DNA of 64,000 bases from Glutamicibacter sp002979865 (GTDB lineage: Bacteria; Actinomycetota; Actinomycetes; Actinomycetales; Micrococcaceae). Position numbers and translations under genes: made by a program. Numbering within the stretch: the first letter of the stretch is position 1; each line of letters starts with the position of its first letter. The notes under the pieces were generated by a model, which saw only the letters and a list, made by a program, of their open reading frames with translations, made no database searches and was not told where the DNA came from. The stretch spans positions 1,116,001 to 1,180,000 of the forward strand of contig NZ_CP188297.1 in NCBI RefSeq assembly GCF_050030965.1, given 5' to 3'. Shown in pieces: positions 33,633 to 43,000 of the stretch.

Positions 33633-36600
33633 ATGAGCGATGTCCTGTCCCGGTTCGGCGCAGCCACCCGCAAGTGGTTCACCGACGTCTTCTCCGCGCC
33701 CACCGTTGCCCAGAGTGGCGCCTGGGAATCCATCTCGGACGGGAAGCACACCCTGGTCATCGCGCCTACCGGCTCGGGCAAGACCCTGGCCGCGTTCCTC
33801 TGGGCACTGGACCGGCTGCACCACGCGGAACTTGACGCTCCAGCATTGCCGGGGATGGACTCCGATGCCGATCATCCAGCAGGCAATGGCACCAAGGTGC
33901 TCTACATTTCTCCGCTGAAGGCCCTCGGGGTCGACGTGGAGCGCAACCTGCGTTCTCCGCTCGCTGGCATCCGCGCCACCGCGCACGAAATGGGCTTGTC
34001 CCAGCCGTCGGTGTCGGTGGGAGTGCGCTCGGGAGACACCCCGGCCAACGACCGGCGCAAGCTGCTCAAGGACCCGCCCGAAATCCTGATCACCACGCCC
34101 GAGTCGCTGTACCTGATGCTCACCAGCCAAGCACGCAAGTCCCTTGCCGAGGTGCACACCGTCATCATCGATGAGGTCCACGCGATTGCCAATACCAAGC
34201 GCGGAACCCATTTGGCCCTGTCACTGGAACGGCTCGACGCGCTGCTGCCCGCCCCGGCCCAGCGCATCGGGCTCTCTGCCACCGTCGAGCCGCCCGAAGA
34301 AGTGGCCCGCTTCCTGGCCGGATCCGCCCCGGTGAACATCGTGCGCCCGCCGTCCACCAAGAAATGGGAGTTGGCGGTGCGCGTCCCGGTGGAAGACATG
34401 ACCGACCTGCCTTCCGCGGCCGGAGCGCATGATCTGGGTCCGGGTTCCTCCCCCGCGGCATCGGCGAGCATTTGGCCGCATGTGGAGAACCAGCTGGTGG
34501 ATCTGGTGCTGGACAACCATTCGACCATCATCTTCGCCAACTCCCGCCGGCTGGCCGAGCGGCTGACCGGGCGGCTGAACGAAATCTACGCCGAACGCGA
34601 GGGATTCAGCGCCGAGGATGCAGCCACCTCCACCCCTGCAGCGCTGATGGCCCAGGCCGGCTCCACCGCTGCCGCGCACCCGGAAGCTCCGTTATTGGCC
34701 CGTGCCCACCACGGCTCGGTGTCCAAGGATTCGCGCGCCCAGATCGAGGAAGACCTGAAGCTGGGCAAGCTGCGCGCCGTGGTGGCCACCAGCTCCCTGG
34801 AACTCGGCATCGACATGGGGCTGGTGGATCTGGTGATCCAGGTCGAATCCCCGAACTCGGTCTCCTCGGGGCTGCAGCGCGTGGGCCGTGCCGGGCACCA
34901 GGTCGGCTCGGTCTCCCGGGGCGCTTTCTTCCCCAAGCACCGGGCGGACCTGCTCTCCACCGCCCTGGTGGTCACCCGCATGCGCCAAGGAGCCATCGAG
35001 AAGATGGTGATCCCCGCCAACCCGCTGGATGTGCTGGCGCAGCAGACCCTGGCCGCGGTGGCCATGGACGACTTGGACGTAGAGCAATGGTTCGACACCG
35101 TGCGCCGCGCCGCCCCCTACCAGCAGCTGCCGCGCAGCGCCTATCTGGCCACCTTGGACATGCTCTCGGGCAAGTACCCTTCGGATGAATTCGCCACGCT
35201 CAAGCCGCGGCTGATCTGGGACCGGGATGCCGGCACCCTCACCGCCCGGCCCGGGGCGCAGCGCCTGGCCGTGATTTCCGGCGGCACCATCCCGGACCGC
35301 GGGCTGTTCGGGGTTTTCCTGGCCGGATCCGAGGATGACAAGGCGCCCAAGCGCGTGGGCGAGCTGGACGAGGAAATGGTCTACGAATCGCGCGTCGGAG
35401 ACATTTTCGCCCTCGGGGCGACCAGCTGGCGCATCGAGGACATCACCCACGACCGGGTGCTGGTCACCCCGGCCTTCGGCCAGCCCGGAAAGCTGCCCTT
35501 CTGGCACGGCGACGGGCTGGGACGCCCGGTGGAACTCGGGGCGGCGCTGGGCGAATTCACCACGAAGCTGCTGGCCAGCGAACGCACCGAAGCGGCCGAA
35601 GTGCTGCACGGCAGCGGGCTGGATCCGTTCGCCGCGAACAATCTGCTCAACTACCTGGACGAGCAGCGCCGGGCCACCGGCCAGGTGCCCAACCACCAGA
35701 ATTTCGTGGTCGAGCGCTTCCACGATGAACTGGGCGACTGGCGGGTCATCCTGCACTCCCCGTTCGGCTTGGCCGTGCACGCCCCGTGGGCGCTGGCCGT
35801 CGGCGCGCGGGTCCGCGAACGCTGGGGGCTGGACGCCTCGGCGATGGCCGCCGACGACGGGATCGTGCTGCGCATCCCCGCCATGGACGATGAGCCGCCC
35901 GGGGCGGACCTCTTCGCCTTCGAAGCCGACGAGATCATCGAGGTGGTCACCTCGCAGGTGGCCAATTCCGCGTTGTTTGCCTCCCGCTTCCGCGAATGCG
36001 CCGCCCGCGCGCTGCTGCTGCCGCGGATCAACCCGACCAAGCGCACCCCGCTGTGGCAGCAGCGCCAGCGTGCCAGCCAGCTGCTGGATGTGGCCCGCAA
36101 CTACCCGGACTTCCCGATCATCCTGGAAACCGTGCGCGAATGCCTGAATGATGTCTACGATCTGCCGGCGCTGTCCAGGATCCTCTCCAGCATCTCCTCG
36201 CGGGCCATCCGCCTGGTGGAAGTGACCACCGAGCTGCCTTCGCCCTTCGCCCAATCCCTGCTTTTCGGCTACGTGGCGCAGTTCCTCTACGAATCCGACG
36301 CGCCGCTGGCCGAACGCCGCGCCGCCGCCCTGAGCCTGGATCCGGTGCTGCTGGGCGAATTGCTCGGGCGCAACGACGTGCGCGAGGTGCTGGACCCGCA
36401 GGTCATCTCGGCCTTGCAGGAGCAGCTGCAGCATCTGGCAGCCAACCGCCGGTTGGCGGGCATGGAAGGCGCCGCGGACCTGCTGCGGCTGCTGGGTCCG
36501 CTGGACGCCGGGCAGCTGGCCGCCCGGCTGCGCGATCCGGCCGATGACGAGGCGGCGCTGGATCCTGCCAGCGCCCGGGCCCACGCCGAGGCCCTGGTTT

Positions 36601-38297
36601 CCACGCGCCGGGCTTTCACCCTGCGCCGCTCCGGCCAGCTGGTGTACGCGGCCATCGAGGATGCCGGCAAGCTGCGCGATGCGCTGGGCACCCCGCTGCC
36701 CACCGGCATCCCGGCGGCCTTCCTGGAGCCTGCCACCGCTCCGATCCAGGACCTGGTCTCGCGCTTCGCCCGCACCCACGCCCCGTTCACCCTCGGGGAG
36801 CTGGCCGCGCAGCTGGGACTGGGCGTCGCGGTGCTGCGCCCGGTCCTCGACCAGCTGGTGGCCGCCGGCCGCTTGTCGCTGGGGGCCTTCCGCCCGCTGG
36901 AGCTCGTCCCCGAAGGCGTGGCCGGCGACGAATACTGCGACGTGGCGGTGCTGCGCACCATCCGCACCCGATCCCTGGCGGCGCTGCGCGCCGAGGTGGA
37001 GCCGGTGGACCAGCACACCTACGGGCGCTTCCTGCCGGCCTGGCAGCAGATCGGTTCTTCGCTGCAGGGAGCCGACGGCGCCTATGAAATCGTTGCCCAG
37101 CTCGCCGGCGCCGAGGTCCCCGCCTCCGCCCTGGAATCCTTCGTGTTCCCGGCCCGGCTGAGGGGCTACCAGAATTCCTGGCTGGATGAGCTGTGCAGCT
37201 CCGGGGATATCCTGATCTGCGGCGCCGGAGCCGCCGGCGGCAAGGACGGCTGGCTGTCGCTGCACACCGCCGAGCATGCAGCGCTGAGCCTTCCCCAGCC
37301 CGATGCCAGCGCGCTGCAAGCCCTGGACCTGCGCGTGCTCCAGGCCTTCGAGTCCACCGGCGCCTACTTCGCCGAGGAGCTGGCCGGGCGCATCCACCGC
37401 AGCGATGAGCCGGCGGCCAGCAGCCACGAGGTCGCCGAATCCTGCTGGAGGCTGTTCTGGGCCGGGTACATTTCACCGGATACCATGGCGCCGATCCGCG
37501 GCTACCTGGCCGGCGGAAGCACCGCGCACAAAATCGCCAAGCCCGCCCCGCGGGCCCGCGCCGCACGATTGAACCGGCTCTCCGGGCTGAACCGGCTGGC
37601 CCGGGAACAAGCCGGCGGGCCGGCGCGCGGCTCGCGCGGCGCGGCCCGCTGGTCGCTGCTGCCCGCACCGGTAGCGGACCCCACGATCAGCGCCCACGCC
37701 ACCGCGGAAATCATGCTGGAACGCTACGGGGTGCTCACCCGCGGCTCGGTGGCCGCCGAGTCGGTGCCCGGCGGCTTCGGCCAGCTCTACCGGGTGCTCT
37801 CGAAGCTGGAAGAAGCTGGCCATGCCCGGCGCGGCTACTTCGTCGAGAAGCTCGGCGCCGCCCAGTTCTCCACCTCCACCACCATTGACCGGCTGCGCGG
37901 ATTCCAGCTGGCCGATGACCCGCGCCGCCAGCCGGTGGCCACGGTGCTGGCTTCCACCGATCCGGCGAACCCCTATGGCGCGGCGCTGGCTTGGCCTGCG
38001 ACCGAAACCGGGCACCGCCCCGGGCGCAAGGCCGGCGCAATCGTCGGGCTGCTCGACGGGGCCCTGAGCCTCTATCTGGAGCGCGGCGGGCGCACGGTGC
38101 TGACCTTCGGGCAGCTGCCCGAGCCGTCCTGGCGCATCCTCGCCACGGCGATGGTCGCCGCGCTGCGCACCGCCCAGGTCGACAAGATCGCCATCGCCAC
38201 GGTCGACGGGCAGCCGGTGCAGGGCCATCCGGTCGGCGCCGCCCTGCTGGGCGCCGGTTTCTATGCGACGCCCCAAGGCATCCGCTTCCGCCGCTGA
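33633..38297 (+). CDS. lhr: Lhr-like ATP-dependent DNA helicase
   Basis: A 1554-residue superfamily 2 helicase. Motifs in order: Walker A APTGSGKT (about residue 45), TTPESLYLML, DEVH in IIDEVHAIANTKRG, SATVEPPEEV, TIIFANSRRLAE, SSLELGIDMG and QRVGRAGHQ. The Lhr winged-helix/beta core follows, then a long C-terminal domain. Mycobacterial Lhr, of similar size, is a DNA-dependent ATPase that moves 3' to 5' and is induced by DNA damage. The Nei-type glycosylase gene starts 24 nt downstream, supporting a DNA-repair role. Long reverse-strand open frames here are GC shadows. Confidence 0.93.
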   Translation: MSDVLSRFGAATRKWFTDVFSAPTVAQSGAWESISDGKHTLVIAPTGSGKTLAAFLWALDRLHHAELDAPALPGMDSDADHPAGNGTKVLYISPLKALGVDVERNLRSPLAGIRATAHEMGLSQPSVSVGVRSGDTPANDRRKLLKDPPEILITTPESLYLMLTSQARKSLAEVHTVIIDEVHAIANTKRGTHLALSLERLDALLPAPAQRIGLSATVEPPEEVARFLAGSAPVNIVRPPSTKKWELAVRVPVEDMTDLPSAAGAHDLGPGSSPAASASIWPHVENQLVDLVLDNHSTIIFANSRRLAERLTGRLNEIYAEREGFSAEDAATSTPAALMAQAGSTAAAHPEAPLLARAHHGSVSKDSRAQIEEDLKLGKLRAVVATSSLELGIDMGLVDLVIQVESPNSVSSGLQRVGRAGHQVGSVSRGAFFPKHRADLLSTALVVTRMRQGAIEKMVIPANPLDVLAQQTLAAVAMDDLDVEQWFDTVRRAAPYQQLPRSAYLATLDMLSGKYPSDEFATLKPRLIWDRDAGTLTARPGAQRLAVISGGTIPDRGLFGVFLAGSEDDKAPKRVGELDEEMVYESRVGDIFALGATSWRIEDITHDRVLVTPAFGQPGKLPFWHGDGLGRPVELGAALGEFTTKLLASERTEAAEVLHGSGLDPFAANNLLNYLDEQRRATGQVPNHQNFVVERFHDELGDWRVILHSPFGLAVHAPWALAVGARVRERWGLDASAMAADDGIVLRIPAMDDEPPGADLFAFEADEIIEVVTSQVANSALFASRFRECAARALLLPRINPTKRTPLWQQRQRASQLLDVARNYPDFPIILETVRECLNDVYDLPALSRILSSISSRAIRLVEVTTELPSPFAQSLLFGYVAQFLYESDAPLAERRAAALSLDPVLLGELLGRNDVREVLDPQVISALQEQLQHLAANRRLAGMEGAADLLRLLGPLDAGQLAARLRDPADDEAALDPASARAHAEALVSTRRAFTLRRSGQLVYAAIEDAGKLRDALGTPLPTGIPAAFLEPATAPIQDLVSRFARTHAPFTLGELAAQLGLGVAVLRPVLDQLVAAGRLSLGAFRPLELVPEGVAGDEYCDVAVLRTIRTRSLAALRAEVEPVDQHTYGRFLPAWQQIGSSLQGADGAYEIVAQLAGAEVPASALESFVFPARLRGYQNSWLDELCSSGDILICGAGAAGGKDGWLSLHTAEHAALSLPQPDASALQALDLRVLQAFESTGAYFAEELAGRIHRSDEPAASSHEVAESCWRLFWAGYISPDTMAPIRGYLAGGSTAHKIAKPAPRARAARLNRLSGLNRLAREQAGGPARGSRGAARWSLLPAPVADPTISAHATAEIMLERYGVLTRGSVAAESVPGGFGQLYRVLSKLEEAGHARRGYFVEKLGAAQFSTSTTIDRLRGFQLADDPRRQPVATVLASTDPANPYGAALAWPATETGHRPGRKAGAIVGLLDGALSLYLERGGRTVLTFGQLPEPSWRILATAMVAALRTAQVDKIAIATVDGQPVQGHPVGAALLGAGFYATPQGIRFRR

Positions 38298-38321
38298 CCC
38301 GCTATCGAAGGAGCGCTGCCC

Positions 38322-39146
38322 ATGCCCGAAGGCGATACCGTCTACCGCGCCACCGCCCGCCTGCACCAGGCGCTGGCCGGCGAAATCCTGCTGGCCTCCG
38401 ATTTCCGCGTCCCGGCCCTGGCCACCGTGGACGTCGCCGGGTACACGGTGCGCGAGGTCATCCCCCGGGGCAAGCACCTGCTGATGCGCCTGCAGCCGCC
38501 GGCTACTGCGAACCCGGCCTTCGCCCAGCCTGCGCTGACCTTGCATTCGCATCTGCTCATGGAAGGGCGCTGGGATCTCTATGCGCCAGGCGAACGCTGG
38601 AAGCGCCCGGCGCATACCGCCCGGGTGGTGCTGGAAACAGCAAACGCCAAGGCCGTGGGCTTCGAGATCGCCCAGGTGAAACTGCTGCCAACCGAACAGG
38701 AATCCGAGGTGGTCGGCCATCTGGGACCCGACCTGCTCGGGCCGGACTGGGATGCGCAACGGGCGCTGGACAACCTGCGCGCCGATCCGCAGCTGGGCAT
38801 CGGCCAAGCGCTGCTGGACCAGCGGATCATGGCCGGGGTGGGAAATGTCTACCGCAGCGAGATCCTGTTCCTGCGGCGCGTGCATCCGCTCACCGCGGTG
38901 GGCGAGGTGGCCGGCCTGCCGGCATTAATCGAACTGGCCCACCGCTTGCTGGTGGTGAACAAGGACCGGTCGCGGCGGGTGACTACCGGGCAGCCGCGCA
39001 CCCGCGACCCGCTGTGGGTCTACGGCCGGGCGTCGAAGCCCTGCCTGCGCTGCGGAACCCGCATCGGGCTGCTGCGCATTCCCTCGGCTTCCACCGGTGC
39101 CGAGCGGGACTGCTACCTGTGCCCTTCCTGCCAGCCAGCGGCCTAG
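38322..39146 (+). CDS. Fpg/Nei family DNA glycosylase (endonuclease VIII-like)
   Basis: A 274-residue base-excision repair enzyme. It begins MPEGDTVYRAT, where Pro2 is the Schiff-base nucleophile and Glu3 the catalytic acid, in the Nei rather than Fpg form. The helix-two-turn-helix GIGQALLDQRIMAGVGNVYRSEILF and a C-terminal zinc finger CLRCGT...CYLCPSC are present. It removes oxidised pyrimidines and nicks the abasic site. It sits 24 nt after lhr, with GAAGGAG upstream, so the two form a repair operon. It is nearest to the Nei2 type by memory. Confidence 0.92.
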   Translation: MPEGDTVYRATARLHQALAGEILLASDFRVPALATVDVAGYTVREVIPRGKHLLMRLQPPATANPAFAQPALTLHSHLLMEGRWDLYAPGERWKRPAHTARVVLETANAKAVGFEIAQVKLLPTEQESEVVGHLGPDLLGPDWDAQRALDNLRADPQLGIGQALLDQRIMAGVGNVYRSEILFLRRVHPLTAVGEVAGLPALIELAHRLLVVNKDRSRRVTTGQPRTRDPLWVYGRASKPCLRCGTRIGLLRIPSASTGAERDCYLCPSCQPAA

Positions 39147-39168
39147 GCGGCGGGGCGCGGCTGCAAGC

Positions 39169-40005
39169 CTAGAGGTCGACTTCGCCCTGCACGCAGCTGT
39201 TCACGTCGCCTCCCACCCAGACCACGCCGTCCTCCACGCGCAGATGCACCCGGCCCTGGTACCCGATCGCGGTGCCTTGGGCGGCGATGTAGCGTTCGGG
39301 AGCCAACCCGGAATCGGCCAGCCACCGGGCCAGGCCCGCATTGAGGCTGCCGGTGGCCGGGTCTTCCCACACTGGGTCCCCGCCGACGAAAGCACGCACT
39401 TCGAACTGCGTGCCGGCCCCTGGCTCCTGCGGACCTGCAACCCCGATGGCCAGCGTCCCCAGGGCGTTGGGATCCGGGTCCAAGGCCAGTACCTGCTGCG
39501 CACTGGAGAGCCTCACCCCGATCCATTCCGGGCCGTTGACCAGCCATGAGGCATCCTGGATCTGCTCCCGGGGAATCGCCAGTACCTCGGCGATGCGCTG
39601 CACCAGCAATTCGGCAACCGGTTCGTAGCGGGTCAGCGGCGGGGCAGCGAACCATAGCCGTTGCGGCTCAACGCGCACCTCCACCAGCCCGGCGGCGCAT
39701 TCCTGGATGACCCGTCCCTTCTTCTTGGGAACCCCGCCGGCCTTCAGCCAGGCAAAGGCCGAGCCCAGCGTCGGGTGGCCGGCGAAGGGGAATTCCTGGG
39801 TGGCAGAGAAGATCCGCACCCGGTAGTCGGCGGCCGGATCCTCCGGTTGCATCAGGAACGTGGTCTCGGCCAGATTGGTCCACTTGGCAAATCCTTGCAT
39901 CTGCCCGCTGGCCAGGCCTTCTGCATCGTGGACCACAGCCAAGGGGTTGCCCAGATATGCAGTGGGAGAAAAGACGTCGACTTCGCTGTATTTACGCATG
40001 GCCAT
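39169..40005 (-). CDS. PhzF family isomerase
   Basis: A 278-residue protein of the PhzF/diaminopimelate-epimerase fold. It shows the N-terminal YSEVDVFSPTAYLGNPLAVV, the glutamate in NLAETTFL, RIFSATQEFPFAGHPTLGSA and the late DPVWEDPATGSLNAGLARWL. PhzF isomerises a phenazine precursor, but most homologs are orphan enzymes of unknown substrate. No phenazine genes are nearby, so the function here is unassigned. It faces the RluA-type gene and converges on the glycosylase gene. Confidence 0.88.
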   Translation of the reverse strand: MAMRKYSEVDVFSPTAYLGNPLAVVHDAEGLASGQMQGFAKWTNLAETTFLMQPEDPAADYRVRIFSATQEFPFAGHPTLGSAFAWLKAGGVPKKKGRVIQECAAGLVEVRVEPQRLWFAAPPLTRYEPVAELLVQRIAEVLAIPREQIQDASWLVNGPEWIGVRLSSAQQVLALDPDPNALGTLAIGVAGPQEPGAGTQFEVRAFVGGDPVWEDPATGSLNAGLARWLADSGLAPERYIAAQGTAIGYQGRVHLRVEDGVVWVGGDVNSCVQGEVDL

Positions 40006-40065
40006 CGAACCAACCTAGCAGACCGCGGCCTGCGCGGTCCTGGCAAAGATGGGAGAATAGCCCCT

Positions 40066-41088
40066 ATGGCTATGGAATCCCCGCTTCCCGTGCGCAACGG
40101 CGTCAATGCAACTCGTCTTCGCCTCCCGCGGACCGGTTCGTGGGCAACTGTCGCAGATTATTTGCTTGAGCGCTTCGGCCATGTGGATCCAGAGGGCATC
40201 CTGCGCCGCTTCGATGATCAGCAGATCGTTGGCTTGGGCGGCACTCCGCTCACCCGCCAGACGCCCCTGGGCGAGCACGAATTCATTTGGTACTACCGTT
40301 CCCTGCCGGTAGAAACTCCCATTCCCTTTGAAGCCAGGATCCTGCACCAAGACGAGCATCTGCTGGTCGTGGACAAGCCGCATTTCCTCCCCACCACACC
40401 CGGCGGACGCTTCATCCAGGAATCCGCGCTGGTGCGCCTGCGCAACCAGACCGGCATCGATGATTTGGTGCCGATGCACCGGCTGGACCGGGCCACCGCC
40501 GGGGTCATTCTTTTCGCGGTGAATCCGGCGACCCGCGGCGATTACCAGATGCTCTTCGAACGCCGCGAGATCGCCAAGCGCTACAAGGCGGTGGTCGCCC
40601 TGCAGCCGGGCGAAGGCCTGGAAACTGGACGGGTGCTGCATCCAAATGGGGAGCATTCGCAGGTCAAACCGGAATCCGAGCTGCGTGACCTGCTGCAGCG
40701 GATGCCGCTGCTCTTCGAGAACCGGATGGCCAAGGTCAAGGGCCAGCTGCGTTCCATTGTGGAAGAAGGCGAACCGAACGCCCAGACCCTGGTCAAGCTC
40801 GAGGCGATCGGGACGAGCACCGGTTTCCATGCCGGGCTGGAGGTCGCCTTGATGGATCTGGAACCGCGATCGGGCAAGACCCATCAGCTGCGGGTGCACC
40901 TGGCTTCCTTGGGCCTGGGCATCATCAATGATGCGTTCTATCCGCGGTTGTGGGATCTGGCCCCGGATGACTACCGGCGCCCGCTGCAATTGCTGGCGCA
41001 CACCATTTCCTTCACTGATCCGCTGACCGGCCACGCGCGCAGCTTCAGCTCGCAACAGCGGCTACTGGAAGCGCCGTCGGTCCCATAA
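40066..41088 (+). CDS. RluA family RNA pseudouridine synthase
   Basis: A 340-residue protein. The catalytic motif MHRLDRATAGVILFA carries the nucleophile Asp. Further RluA signatures are LLVVDKPHFLPTTP and the C-terminal GKTHQLRVHLASLGLGIINDAFYP. It converts specific uridines in rRNA or tRNA to pseudouridine; the target is not predictable. The start is ATG 40066, with GGGAG upstream. The frame open from 39661 runs through the divergent PhzF gene and is ignored. The N-terminal 80 residues are not a classic S4 domain. Confidence 0.9.
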   Translation: MAMESPLPVRNGVNATRLRLPRTGSWATVADYLLERFGHVDPEGILRRFDDQQIVGLGGTPLTRQTPLGEHEFIWYYRSLPVETPIPFEARILHQDEHLLVVDKPHFLPTTPGGRFIQESALVRLRNQTGIDDLVPMHRLDRATAGVILFAVNPATRGDYQMLFERREIAKRYKAVVALQPGEGLETGRVLHPNGEHSQVKPESELRDLLQRMPLLFENRMAKVKGQLRSIVEEGEPNAQTLVKLEAIGTSTGFHAGLEVALMDLEPRSGKTHQLRVHLASLGLGIINDAFYPRLWDLAPDDYRRPLQLLAHTISFTDPLTGHARSFSSQQRLLEAPSVP

Positions 41089-41160
41089 CCCCTTCTCACG
41101 CGGGAAGAATTGCCCTAGGCTGGTGCCTATTATCCCGTGACCGGTAAGGATGAAGGCAAG

Positions 41161-42060
41161 ATGGCCGAACACCAGCGGACCCCGCAACTCGATTCCCTGG
41201 TGGAGTCGGCCCAGTCTGCCATTGCTTCGGCGGCAGAACGGTCCTCCTTCGCGTTGCCCTACGCGGCGCCGGATCATCGCCCCAACCCTGCAGTGGAACC
41301 TTTCGATACGGTCCGCGGCTACCTCTTGGGCGCTTCGGGCTTATTGCTGCTGCTGACCTCGTTGGCGTTGCCTTCCGGCCTGCATGGACGCGCGCCGTCC
41401 AGCCTGCTGGATACCAGCCTGGTGCATTCGGTGTTGTGGCCGGCAACTGCCATCGCGCTGGTCCTCAGTGCCGCGTTTTCGCTGCGCCGCGACCAGCTTT
41501 CGGCGCGACGCCAGCGAATCATTTCCCTTTATTCGATCCCGGCCACAGCGATGATGGCCTGCGCCATCACCCTGGCCTCCGGGTTCTTGGTCATCAGCGC
41601 TGCCATCCTGGCAACCATTGCTTCGCTGCTGTCCCTGTACGGCGTGCTCCAGCTGAACAGGAATACTGCGCGAAACCGCATGGAGCGCTGGGCAACCGAT
41701 GCCCCGGTAAGCTTCTTTGCCGGTTCCAGCCTGGTCTATGCCCTGCAGCTCTGGTTTGCCGCCGCCGGATGGAATGACGGCGGGCAGGGACTTCTTGCTG
41801 TGGTGGTGGCGGCCGGAATTTCAGTGGTTGCCGCCGCCTTCGCCCACTCGGAGCGCGGCCGCCACGCCTTTGCCAGCGGCTTCGGAATCTGCATGATCGC
41901 CGCTGCAATCCAGGGCTGGCTCAATGAGTCCGCGCCGCTGTGGGTCTGCGCGGTCTGGATCTTCATGGCCTTGCTGGTCTTCCTGATGGCCGAGAACCGC
42001 CGGTTCCAGATCAGCCATGCCGAGCACCGTGCGCAGCGCGGCAAGCCCATAGAGTTCTAG
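41161..42060 (+). CDS. Polytopic membrane protein of unknown function
   Basis: A 299-residue protein with a cytosolic Ser/Ala-rich N-terminus (about 45 residues) and seven or eight hydrophobic helices from residue 55 to 285, then a charged tail. No transporter or enzyme motif is visible. The ATG at 41161 has GAAGG just before it, and a GTG at 41137 is an alternative. It stands between an RluA-type gene (same strand) and a convergent SDR. Function unknown. Confidence 0.75.
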   Translation: MAEHQRTPQLDSLVESAQSAIASAAERSSFALPYAAPDHRPNPAVEPFDTVRGYLLGASGLLLLLTSLALPSGLHGRAPSSLLDTSLVHSVLWPATAIALVLSAAFSLRRDQLSARRQRIISLYSIPATAMMACAITLASGFLVISAAILATIASLLSLYGVLQLNRNTARNRMERWATDAPVSFFAGSSLVYALQLWFAAAGWNDGGQGLLAVVVAAGISVVAAAFAHSERGRHAFASGFGICMIAAAIQGWLNESAPLWVCAVWIFMALLVFLMAENRRFQISHAEHRAQRGKPIEF

Positions 42061-42085
42061 GACTGGCCGCGCCCGCCACGGGTGC

Positions 42086-42862
42086 CTAGCGTGGCGTCAT
42101 GCGGATGGCTCCATCAAGGCGAATGGTTTCGCCGTTGAGCATCGGGTTGGCCACGATGTGCTCCACCAATGCCGCGTATTCTTCCGGACGTCCAAGACGC
42201 GAAGGATGCGGCACCTGGGCTCCGAGCGAGTCCTGGGCAGCCTGCGGCAGGCCGGCCATCATCGGCGTGTGGAAAATGCCCGGTGCGATGGTCATGACGC
42301 GGATCTGGTGGTTCGCCAGCTCGCGAGCCAGCGGAAGGGTCATGGCCGCTACTGCTCCCTTGGAGGCCGCATAGGCCGGCTGCCCGATCTGGCCGTCAAA
42401 GGCCGCCACCGACGCGGTGTTGATGATGACCCCGCGTTCGGTGCTCCCCTGCTCATCACTCAGCGCTTCGCTATGCGCCATGGCTTCTGCGGCCAGGCGG
42501 ATCACGTTGAAGGTGCCGTTGACATTGATGTCCAGCACCTTGGCGAAGCGCTCCAGCGGCAGCACTCCCTCGCGGCCCAGCACCTTGCCCGGTGTTGCCA
42601 CACCGGCGCAATTGACCAGCACCCGCAGGGTGCCAAGTTCCTTGGCACGTTCGATGCCGGCAGCCACCTGCTGCGCGTCAGTCACATCAGCTGGCACGAA
42701 GCGGACATTCGCGCCGATCTCGGCGGCGATTTCATCGCCATCCTCACGCGGCAGGTCGAGAACCACCACATGCCTGGCCGCGGTGGCCAGCTTCTGCGCC
42801 GTGGCACGTCCCAATCCCGATAGGCCGCCGGTGACCAGAGCGACTGAATCCTGCAACTGCAT
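42086..42862 (-). CDS. SDR oxidoreductase, HSD10-type 3-hydroxyacyl-CoA dehydrogenase
   Basis: A 258-residue classical SDR with NAD motif TGGLSGLGRATA, NCAG in LVNCAGVATPGKV, and the active site Ser in INTASVAAFDGQIGQ plus YAASKGAV. The stretches VAAFDGQIGQPAYAASKGA and VMTIAPGIFHTPMM match the type-2 3-hydroxyacyl-CoA dehydrogenases (HSD17B10 group), which act in fatty-acid and branched-chain degradation. AAGGGG precedes the ATG. The upstream spacer holds TGTAGA-N14-TCTACA, a possible operator. It is monocistronic. Confidence 0.87.
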   Translation of the reverse strand: MQLQDSVALVTGGLSGLGRATAQKLATAARHVVVLDLPREDGDEIAAEIGANVRFVPADVTDAQQVAAGIERAKELGTLRVLVNCAGVATPGKVLGREGVLPLERFAKVLDINVNGTFNVIRLAAEAMAHSEALSDEQGSTERGVIINTASVAAFDGQIGQPAYAASKGAVAAMTLPLARELANHQIRVMTIAPGIFHTPMMAGLPQAAQDSLGAQVPHPSRLGRPEEYAALVEHIVANPMLNGETIRLDGAIRMTPR

Positions 42863-42873
42863 GTTTACCCCTT

Positions 42874-42899
42874 TGTAGACAGTGGTCTTGTGATCTACA
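42874..42899. promoter_or_regulatory. Possible operator before the HSD10-type SDR
   Basis: TGTAGA (42874-42879) and TCTACA (42894-42899) form an inverted repeat with a 14-base spacer, 12 nt upstream of the SDR start codon. No adjacent regulator gene points to what binds it. Confidence 0.3.
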
Positions 42900-42945
42900 T
42901 TACTGGCCAGTTGCGTGGAGGCGAAGAATCTTGGCCGCAGGCATG

Positions 42946-42980
42946 GAAAAACCGCTGGACCCCGCGATGGGATCCAGCGG
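42946..42980 (-). terminator. Rho-independent terminator of the DHA2 exporter gene
   Basis: CCGCTGGA (42952-42959) pairs with TCCAGCGG (42973-42980), with an inner CCC/GGG. TTTTTCC follows on the minus strand. It lies 20 nt past the exporter stop codon. Confidence 0.85.
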
Positions 42981-43000
42981 CTCTTGCACTGTCCTGCAGC

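Noticed and set aside
34692..37427. A 911-codon minus-strand open frame opposite lhr
   Set aside because: It mirrors the codon pattern of lhr, whose helicase motifs are unmistakable. High GC at third positions keeps the antisense frame open. Its composition (Gln/Gly/Arg-rich, no domains) is that of a shadow.
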